Source: UBA5951 sp012269555
GTDB lineage: Bacteria > Pseudomonadota > Alphaproteobacteria > Puniceispirillales > Puniceispirillaceae
DNA: 64,000 nucleotides
Assembly: GCA_038147755.1 (NCBI GenBank)
Contig: JAYQTS010000008.1
Location: 297,287-361,286 of the forward strand
Direction: 5' to 3'
Shown: piece after piece, positions 56,992 to 64,000 of the stretch
How the letters are laid out: every line of letters starts with the position of its first letter
Position numbering within the stretch: the stretch's first letter is position 1
Translations under genes and position numbers: made by a program
Notes under the pieces: generated by a model
What the model saw: only the letters and a program-made list of their open reading frames with translations
Database searches by the model: none
What the model was told of the DNA's origin: nothing

Positions 56992-57909
56992 TTATTCCCG
57001 AAGACCATACCATCTTGTGTATAGTGCTTGTCCTATGGCCCTAGGTTTGACATTTGATATTGTGTCATCTTCCATAATAAAAATCTCTCCGGATGTTATC
57101 TGCCCCAACTTAGTGGAAAAACTATTTGCTATTGCCGAATGAACAGAAATTATGGACATTCTTACCGCATAAATAGTGGCAACTAAAAACAAAGGTGAAT
57201 TAGAAATTAGACTTGTGCAGTCGGATAAAAGGTCTGGGAGATTTTTGTGTAGTTGCCAAACTTCTCCTTTTGGACCTCTACCATATTTTGGTGGGTCGAG
57301 TATAATCCCGTCATATGATTTGCCACGTCTAATTTCACGCTGAACGAATTGAATAGCATCCTCAGAAATAAAACGAATTGGAGCTTCATTTAAATTGCTC
57401 AATTCTCTATTATTAAAGGCAAGCTGAATTGCTTTTTTGCTTGCGTCGATGTGAGTGACTTTTGCTCCTGCGCGTGCGGCATGTAGGCTTCCAATCCCAG
57501 AATATGCAAATAGATTCAATATTCTTGGGGCCCGAGCATGAATTTCTTTAAATTTTTTGATTTTATCAGCACACCATTGCCAATGTACGGATTGTTCTGG
57601 AAAAAACCCTAAGTGCCTAAATGATGTTGGCATAGCAAAAAAACGGATATCTTCGAAATGCATATGCCAGTTTTCTGGAAGTGAATCTTTTAATTTCCAT
57701 TTACCACCTTTTTCTGATGTGATAAAATGACCATCAGCTGATTGCCATTCTGCTTTTTGTAGTCTTGGTGACCATAATGCCTGTGCCTCTGGCCTAACAA
57801 AGCGATAGGGGCCGAACCGCTCTAATTTTTCTCCATTACCTGAGTCGATTAATTGGTAATCATTCCATCCTGTGGGATGAAGATGTTCCGAGATATACAT
57901 TTTTGACAT
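56992..57909 (-). CDS. Class I SAM-dependent (rRNA-type) methyltransferase
   Basis: About 305 residues from the ATG at 57909 (other in-frame starts lie within 27 bases). The C-terminal Rossmann fold has LNLFAYSGIGSLHAARAGAKVTHIDASKKAIQLAFNN and the catalytic ILDPPKYGRGPKGEVW. The pattern matches RlmI/RlmK-like 23S rRNA cytosine methyltransferases but lacks an N-terminal PUA domain, as in the short alphaproteobacterial group. The target base is not known. Confidence 0.88.
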   Translation of the reverse strand: MSKMYISEHLHPTGWNDYQLIDSGNGEKLERFGPYRFVRPEAQALWSPRLQKAEWQSADGHFITSEKGGKWKLKDSLPENWHMHFEDIRFFAMPTSFRHLGFFPEQSVHWQWCADKIKKFKEIHARAPRILNLFAYSGIGSLHAARAGAKVTHIDASKKAIQLAFNNRELSNLNEAPIRFISEDAIQFVQREIRRGKSYDGIILDPPKYGRGPKGEVWQLHKNLPDLLSDCTSLISNSPLFLVATIYAVRMSIISVHSAIANSFSTKLGQITSGEIFIMEDDTISNVKPRAIGQALYTRWYGLRE

Positions 57910-58066
57910 TAACATAATCAGCAGTGTGACGAACAAAAAGGTAAGTTACAACCCAAATATTTATGAAAGTATTAAACTTTATTCAGATAAAATTTAAGGT
58001 GAATAAAATAATTTATTTCCTATAATCAAAATAGTAAATTTTTATAAAAAATTTGGAGGCTGAATA

Positions 58067-58525
58067 ATGGACGAAATCGATAAAAAAATTCTTACGTTAT
58101 TACAACAAAATTCGACACAGCCTTTAGCAGATATAGCTCGAAAAGTTGGTTTATCAGTTACACCATGTTGGCGACGGGTCCAAAAGCTCGAGGAAGACGG
58201 AATCATAAGAGGTCGTGTAGCATTACTTGATGCAGAACGGTTAGGTTTAGCAATGAGTGTTTTTGTTGCTATAAAAATAAATGAGCATTCATCAGAATGG
58301 CTAAAAGACTTTGCGATAAAAATTTCTGAATATGATGAGGTAGTAGAGTTTTACCGAATGTCTGGTGATGTAGATTATATGTTGAGAGTTGTTGTTAAAA
58401 ATATGTCAGCTTATGATCAATTTTATAAAAAGTTAATTTCAGATGTGTCTCTTAAAGATGTAAGCTCTTCTTTTGCGATGGAGGAGATAAAATATACCAC
58501 ATCTTTACCTATCAATCAGTTATAA
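58067..58525 (+). CDS. Lrp/AsnC family transcriptional regulator
   Basis: A 152-residue protein with N-terminal helix-turn-helix (DEIDKKILTLLQQNSTQPLADIARKVGLSVTPCWRRVQKLEEDGII) and a C-terminal RAM ligand-sensing domain (VVEFYRMSGDVDYMLRVVV). GGAGG precedes the ATG. It would sense an amino acid and control nearby or distant metabolic genes; there is no obvious divergent target apart from the methyltransferase gene. Confidence 0.94.
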   Translation: MDEIDKKILTLLQQNSTQPLADIARKVGLSVTPCWRRVQKLEEDGIIRGRVALLDAERLGLAMSVFVAIKINEHSSEWLKDFAIKISEYDEVVEFYRMSGDVDYMLRVVVKNMSAYDQFYKKLISDVSLKDVSSSFAMEEIKYTTSLPINQL

Positions 58526-58538
58526 ATATAAACTAAAT

Positions 58539-59554
58539 CTAATTAACCACTTTAATGATATTTAGCAAATTTTTAGTAAAAACTTCTTTTGAAAATCGTT
58601 CATCATACACAGCTTGTTTGGCACTTTGCTGATATTTATTCCTTTCCTTCGGGTTTTGTATAAGTATTTTCAGACGGTCCACCATCTCGTCGCTATTTGA
58701 TGGTTCAAAAAAAAGTGCATCTTCAATACTTTGACAAATCCATAAAGGGCCATTTGTACGTGTTGCTACAATGGCAACACCATACTGCATAATTTCAGGT
58801 AGTATATAGCCAAATGGTTCATCAAGAGAGGGAAGGCAGAAAATATCTAAAGAGGGGGCAAATTCTTTAATGTCAATCCAACCTGTAAATCGGACTGGAC
58901 CGCCTTTGCTTTTTGAGAATGCAAGGAGACTTTTTGATAACGGCCCATCACCAGCAAGTACAAATTCAACTTCGGGGAATTCTTTGCGAACTCTTGCGGC
59001 AGCATCAATGTATGTTTTGAAGCCTTTTTTTTCAACAAACCTTCCTGCAGCCCCTATGGTAAGCTTTTGACCTATCTTAGCATTATGAGTAATTTTTTTT
59101 TGAGGTTCAAAATAATGAGATAACAGATGAATACTATTTTCACATCTACCTATTTCTTTCGCTTTTTGAACCGCATTTGGTGTAAGACAAATTAAATCGT
59201 CTGCATAATCAAATTGCTCTGGTTTGTCATTGTGACAAATACCGATAACAATATCACTGTATTTTTTTATACTTCTGCACATGAAGCCATTATGAACAAA
59301 AGAAATGTTAAATAATTGATTATGAAAATTATTGACAGAAAATAATAAGTTCCTTCGGATAAGGGTTTTTGAAGCCATGACAATTTTATATGATTCGCAT
59401 TATCGCCATCGTTGTTTGTGTATAAATAATTAGGGGTTAAGTAAAAATTTTCAAATTCAGAAAGGGGTGCTAGAGCGGCAACATAGCTTTTAAAGGCTTT
59501 TTGAATTCCACCTGGCTTGTTATCACTTGTAACATGGAGAATTTTCATAAGCAT
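58539..59554 (-). CDS. Glycosyltransferase family 4 (frameshift)
   Basis: N-terminal frame: MLMKILHVTSDNKPGGIQKAFKSYVAAL, the GT4 glycine-rich start. The frame breaks at the T4 run 59384-59387; one more base joins NANHIKIVMASKTLIRRN and continues through LTIGAAGRFVEKKGFKTYIDAA, VEFVLAGDGPLSKSL and FCLPSLDEPFGYILPEIMQYG, the donor-binding E-x7-E region. Corrected length about 338 residues. It transfers a sugar from a nucleotide donor to a lipid-linked glycan. The EamA gene is 12 bases upstream on the same strand. Confidence 0.9.
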
Positions 59555-59566
59555 ATCTTTCTTGGT

Positions 59567-60472
59567 TTAAGCATATAACAGTACAATAACAATTGAAACA
59601 CCAAGGATGCTAATACCAATTAACTCAAGAGGAGTAATTTTTTCTTTTAAAAAAAGCCACGAAAACAAAATCGATATAATCAACTCAATTTGTCCTACTG
59701 CACGCACTGCCCCAAGGTGAAACATTGCAAATGCGTAAAACCATGCTGTAGAGGAAATAACAGCAGTAATGCCAATAAAAAAACCAATTTTCCAATTTGC
59801 AAGGCAACGCATTAATTGATCTGGTTCCTTAAAAATAAGGTAGCTTCCAAGAATGATTGTTTGCAGTGAAATTGATATTGCAGCTGTAAAACTAGCATTA
59901 ATAACGAGTAAATCACTATTTAAAAGTATTGTTGCTTTAAAATAAAAAATATTGGCCAAAGCAAGAGCAGCTCCAGCGCCGATACCCAAGAAATGGGGGG
60001 GGGAAAAGAATAAATGACTTTTAACACCATTTTTAAACTCAACTTTTTGATAGCTTAAAAGAGCAACACCAATTAGGCCCATTGCAATCGCTCCTATAAT
60101 CGAAAAGTTTGCTATATAACCAATTATTATAGCTTCTAATATAGCAGTCTGAAGAATTTCTGTTTTTGAAAGAGCAATACCAGTGGCGTAATTACGATGA
60201 TTGAACATCATGATCAACAAAATCGTAAATACTATTTGAAGAATTCCAGCTAGCCCAACAAAAGCAATAAATAAAAAGGATATATTTGGCAAACTATTGC
60301 CAGTCATTAAGCAAATTGTGAAGACCCAGAGCCAAGTAAAGGTAATACCGTAGATAAAGCGGCTAAAACTTGCACCTAACTCACCAACATGAGGGATTAA
60401 TAATTTTTGACACACAGTTCGCAACGATTGGGCAATTGCTGCGATTATTGCTATGACGGCCCATAATTCCAT
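59567..60472 (-). CDS. EamA/DMT-family transporter
   Basis: A 301-residue protein with about ten helices, starting MELWAVIAIIAAIAQSLRT and containing two EamA repeats. Between helices, residues 157-159 are coded by a run of nine C (59995-60003 read on the plus strand as G9) in FFSPPHFLG. Family members export metabolites, and some move lipid-linked amino sugars (ArnE/F-like). It lies directly before the GT4 gene and not far from the STT3-like gene. The substrate is unknown. Confidence 0.85.
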   Translation of the reverse strand: MELWAVIAIIAAIAQSLRTVCQKLLIPHVGELGASFSRFIYGITFTWLWVFTICLMTGNSLPNISFLFIAFVGLAGILQIVFTILLIMMFNHRNYATGIALSKTEILQTAILEAIIIGYIANFSIIGAIAMGLIGVALLSYQKVEFKNGVKSHLFFSPPHFLGIGAGAALALANIFYFKATILLNSDLLVINASFTAAISISLQTIILGSYLIFKEPDQLMRCLANWKIGFFIGITAVISSTAWFYAFAMFHLGAVRAVGQIELIISILFSWLFLKEKITPLELIGISILGVSIVIVLLYA

Positions 60473-60539
60473 TAAGAATTTTTAGTTCATCACTCTTAAT
60501 AAATCTAGGTATCGTTTTTTGGGCTTACTGCCACTTCAC

Positions 60540-61091
60540 TTAGATCAAGAACTTTATTTTTTTCTCTATTTTATGCCCTATTATATCTTGTATAACATTA
60601 TCTAAATTTTGCGAGACAACTTGGTTCAACAGAAGTTCAATAAATTGTTTTGTTTCAGATGATAAAACAAATTCAGAATTAACCCTCTCATTATTTTGAG
60701 GAGCAGAGAAAGTCTTTATTTTCTTTGATTCATTTTTTGATATATCTTCTTTTGCATTGGAAATAGCTAATCTAATATCACTCAATAAGGTATTTACTTT
60801 TGCTGGTTCTGTTTTGTCAAATTTAGAAATTTTGTCGCTTTTTACCCTCTATTTTTCTTTTAATACAGCGATTTCAGCATCCTTAAGGTGCAACTTGAGC
60901 TTATTAATTTGGTTTGTTACCGCTATGTTTATTTCAAAATCATCTAAGGTTTTTGTTTGAGACAACAAATCATTGTTTTGTTTTTTGTATGGATCTTCGT
61001 TTGTGTTTGTTGCATCTGAAACCAAAGCTTCAATTGAGGCAATTTTTCTTAAAGATTTTAAATTTTTAAATATTTGTTCCTGTTTAGTCAT
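60540..61091 (-). CDS. Hypothetical coiled-coil protein, interrupted by an in-frame TAG
   Basis: Two frames, 61091-60849 (80 residues, MTKQEQIFKNLKSL to AVLKEK) and 60785-60540 (81 residues, SDIRLAISNAKED to KKIKFLI), are in the same phase; the 21 codons between them are open except for the TAG at 60849. Read through, they give one protein of about 183 residues: helical N-half, charged Lys/Glu/Asn linker, helical C-terminus (FIELLLNQVVSQNLDNVIQDIIG). I do not recognise it. The C-terminal helix is faintly reminiscent of PopZ-type polar proteins, but the evidence is thin. It could be two genes, a nonsense allele or a base error. Confidence 0.5.
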
Positions 61092-61257
61092 AATTTTGTC
61101 TCTTCAAATCATCAAATTTAATAATAATATTATTAACAATATTTGACTAGGTAAAATTTGTTATTTTATGAGATATTTCTCTCTTGTTGTTAATGAGATA
61201 ATGTTGACTTATAACTTCGCTAAGAATTTTAAGCAAATGTGATAAACAGGAGTATCT

Positions 61258-63368
61258 ATGTCTTTTATATCTGCGATTGTTAAGTGGCATGAAAAATTGT
61301 TCCAAAATGGCCTATTTACTCAAAAAGCTACTTCATTGACTGTGACGTTTGCAATTATTCTTGGCATTATAGCCACATATATGAATTTTCATGCTAGGCA
61401 AATTAATTGGCAATTGTGGGAACAAAATAAAGAAGAATTTTTTTATAAGGATACACCACTATTTACAACAATGGATGCAGGTTATTTTTTAGGTATAGCT
61501 GGTTATCTTAAATCTGGAAAAACAATGGATGAATATCAATCGTTGCGTGTATTTCCTAAAAATCAAATTAATGAACAATCAAAAGATTCTCCCCAAAATC
61601 TGCTCCATTATTGTCAAAACTGATTGCTTATTTTGCAAAAGATACAACTCCGCAAGCATTGTTAACAGTGGGTAATAAAATGCTCCCTTACACTGCAGCC
61701 ATCACAGCAATTGCGATTTTTATAGCATTTGGCGCAACAGGATATTGGATGGAGGGATCGGTTGCAGCTGCTGGAGGTGGTTTATCCATAGCATATTATT
61801 GGCGTTCAGCTATCGGCAGAATAGATACGGATCAGTTAAATCTCGGAATGATGTATTTTATGTTTCGCAATGGTTTTGTGTGCTGGAAGACAAGCAATTA
61901 AAATTAGGTCTCTTCTTTACAGATTTTAGCTGCATTGTCAGCAAGGTTATTTATGAGCTTGGTATGGTAAATCAGAACTGATTTTAATGGCGTTAATTGC
62001 TTTGTTGGCTACTTATCGTTAAACTAGGTGATTGGCGCAGTGTAATTGGGTTTTATTTGTCTTTATTTTTTATCAGGCGTTGATTTTATAAATCCATTCA
62101 ATTCAATTTATATTCAAAAAGAAATTAATTTAATACAATTTTATTTTTAATAATGTAATATCTACAGTAACAGAAGCCTTCAAAAACACCATTTTATGAA
62201 ATATTATATAGAATGACAGGTTCTGTTTATGTCAGGTATTTTTGTCTGTTTGGTATGATTTTTGGGCATTTAGACATCCAATATTGGCTGTAGCATTTAT
62301 GGGCCACTTGCAGGCTTTGCAATATTTTCAATAGTAATCGGAAACCGAGCATTGTTTTATTCTGCTCCATTTTTCTGGTTTGGAGGCGCTTATTTAGTTG
62401 TATTGATTACAAAATCAATAGCCTTTTATTTTTATCTAGGTTTGAAGACTCAAGACAAATAGTAAGTATATTAGCATCTTCGGTTGCCTGTTCTATTTTA
62501 TTAGTTTTTTTGTTTGGATAAGGGCCCTGTTAATCAGTTAGCAAAACCATCAATTCCTACTCCCCATAATTAAAGCTATGGCTGAAATTAAATTTATAGC
62601 AGGTAAAGAAAACAGTGTTTGGCAAGCTGGTGGGATTATGGATATGCTTCCATGTTATGAATGGACTACCTACATTTACGGACCCTGGGCATCATGGAAG
62701 AAATACAAATTATTTTATAGCTGATGCACTTTATCAATAATCAGAGTTATACTGCAGATACACTACGTTTTCTTTCGTGGTGGACTTGTCTAGTTTGAGA
62801 GGAAAAGTTGAAAATAGAACTGAGCTAACAAAAATCATGATTCTGAGAGAAACAATCCTTCTCCAGTTGTATCTTATGCTAACAGACCAAATGACTGATT
62901 GGATGCCATCTATCTCAAAGATCGGAAGATGGGACATAGATTTAGGTATTCCTATTATCGCAAGGGGTCATGGGCCTGGGCAGCAATTAGGGTATAGTTT
63001 TCTAAATTGTGCAGATACAAAAATACCAGGAATTATTAAGTGTAATGATTCAAGTAATTAATCTCAATGAAGGCAAAGATAGATGGAAATTCAGTTCTAA
63101 ATTTGTTTAGTTGAAGCACAAGGAGGACAGCTTATTGGGAGTAAGCGTTTCCAGCAGAATCAATTAAATATGTTTCAAATTATGAGAGATAGAGATAGGA
63201 AATCAACTAGAGTAGCTATTCTCCATAGAGATTTATTTTTAGTAGTTTTAATCAGATGTTTCATTTAGGAGATTTGACCTAGAAATTTTTAAATTAGTAT
63301 ATGATGGATACCCTCATGTTCGAATATTCAAATTAATGCCTACTTGTAATTATAAAAAATCCAAATAG
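61258..63368 (+). CDS. STT3/PglB-family oligosaccharyltransferase (many frameshifts)
   Basis: Conserved STT3 pieces appear in order over three frames: TMDAGYFLGIAGYLKSGK (first-loop Asp, 61470), GGGLSIAYYW and RSAIGRIDTDQLNLGMMYF (second acidic motif, about 61770-61860), FAMVLCAGRQAIK, GNRALFYSAPFFWFGGAYLV (about 62335), the catalytic WWDYGYASM (62628-62654), NGLPTFTDPGHHGRNTNYFIADALYQ in a third frame (about 62658-62740), and the C-terminal FNQMFHLGDFDLEIFKLVYDGYPHVRIFKL (about 63250-63335). Total 2111 bases, about 703 codons, the size of bacterial PglB. At least eight shifts are needed. The enzyme moves a lipid-linked glycan onto Asn of periplasmic proteins. Confidence 0.78.
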
Positions 63369-64000
63369 ATAAAAATCTTTTCTATTGCATTTATTTGGTT
63401 AAGATTTTAGTTTGTTCAATATAAATGTTAGTTGATAGGTCAAAGCTTTGATTCAAAAACAAATAACCATATATTTTAGGGAGGAATACACTTGTAATTC
63501 TAATAATAATTAAAATGGCCCTGTAGCTCCGAAAATAATTCTATTATATCTGACGACGAAACTGGAACATAACTATATTTAGTTTTCTTGAACCAAACAC
63601 TGCATTTTGGTTATCTCAGCTTCTGATACGCAAGTGTATTCATCTTATATCATTAACTAAGAACGTTCCTTTTATGTTTAATTCGGTAGGTGTTTGAAAT
63701 TATTATCATAATACCTAACAATGAACCTTATTTGGCAGTAAGGATTTCCATCGATATTATATTTACGCGAAGGATTGAATAAATTGAAAAAGTCATCAAA
63801 ATAGATTGTAGGTCAGTTCTTTAGGAAATTTTTGAAACCAACTTAAAAGGCGTTCTGTCATTAATCCCTAGCCTTTTGTTAATAACTTTTTTTTAATCCA
63901 ACACTTTTTTGTGGAGTCATCTTCAATCTGTTGTATTTTTCACCTGAACCTCATGCCTACAACATCGACAATACGTAAATTGGAACGCTACACCGAGGCA
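63369..64000. other. Stretch without an intact gene at the window end
   Basis: No frame longer than about 60 codons is convincing. On the minus strand short coding-like pieces can be read, such as FKKTKYSYVPVSSSDIIELF (about 63592-63533) and a later MTERLLSWFQKFPKELTYN (about 63840-63780), but they lie in different frames and I cannot identify them. This fits a second gene on the minus strand broken by the same errors as the STT3-like gene. No hairpin, repeat or RNA gene was seen. Confidence 0.5.

Noticed and set aside
60540..60785. PopZ-type polar organising protein
   Set aside because: Only a weak resemblance of the C-terminal helix; the acidic proline-rich region and conserved ends are missing.
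62777..63061. Independent 94-residue gene
   Set aside because: It lies inside the span of the STT3-like gene, between its WWDYG motif and its C-terminus, and looks like a piece of that protein with frame slips.
1..64000. tRNA, rRNA, CRISPR, insertion sequence or prophage
   Set aside because: No cloverleaf, array of spaced repeats, transposase or phage gene was recognised on reading both strands; a dedicated search was not possible.

Overview
The window is AT-rich chromosomal DNA from what looks like a marine alphaproteobacterium. Alphaproteobacterial markers are GapR (DUF2312), a DUF1244 protein, the hemC-hemD-Mic60-HemY block divergent from tsaD-gpsA, an ECF sigma factor with a ChrR-type partner, an IalB-family protein, and a lipid A synthase N-terminal-domain protein. 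Low GC, AcuI, TauE/SafE and many solute transporters suggest a planktonic lineage (SAR116 or AEGEAN-169-like, by inference only). No rRNA, tRNA, CRISPR array, IS element or phage gene was recognised.

Layout. 1-13.4 kb: a catabolic region. The plus-strand genes are a VOC epimerase (cut by the window edge), enoyl-CoA hydratase, CoA transferase, enolase-superfamily enzyme, Dpp-type ABC importer and beta-hydroxyacid dehydrogenase. They converge on a minus-strand operon of three oxidoreductases (Gfo/Idh, zinc alcohol dehydrogenase, second beta-hydroxyacid dehydrogenase). The substrate is unknown. 13.5-24.9 kb: M17 aminopeptidase, a lipid-glycosylation trio (GT83, GT2, LABN), EVE protein, gpsA, tsaD, hemC, hemD, Mic60-like and HemY. 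25.1-30.2 kb: a complete Liv-type ABC importer (J, G, F, H, M). 30.3-50.9 kb: mostly housekeeping (pyk, acuI, hpt, sodB, argG, rlmN, fbp, fba, trxB, pyrF, gapR, mntR) with the ECF-ChrR-IalB locus. 51-60.5 kb: second GT83, sufE, a GlxA-type regulator divergent from fhs, two RNA methyltransferase-type genes, an Lrp/AsnC regulator, a GT4 glycosyltransferase and an EamA transporter. 61.2-63.4 kb: a broken gene for an STT3/PglB-type oligosaccharyltransferase whose motifs can be read across three frames. 63.4-64.0 kb: no intact gene.

A dominant feature is fragmentation. At least eleven conserved genes between 13.5 and 59.6 kb are split by one-base shifts, nearly all inside A, T or G runs and nearly all deletions. 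The first 13 kb are intact and the last 3 kb are worst. Correcting one base per site restores family-length proteins, which fits homopolymer sequencing error better than gene decay. The split genes are therefore annotated as single CDSs with the shift sites named.

The most interesting items are the STT3-like protein next to a GT4 and a transporter, the catabolic cluster with a palindromic operator candidate, a tandem duplicated palindrome between the ECF sigma factor and IalB, a ChrR-like protein lacking the usual zinc cysteines, and a nine-base C tract inside the EamA gene.
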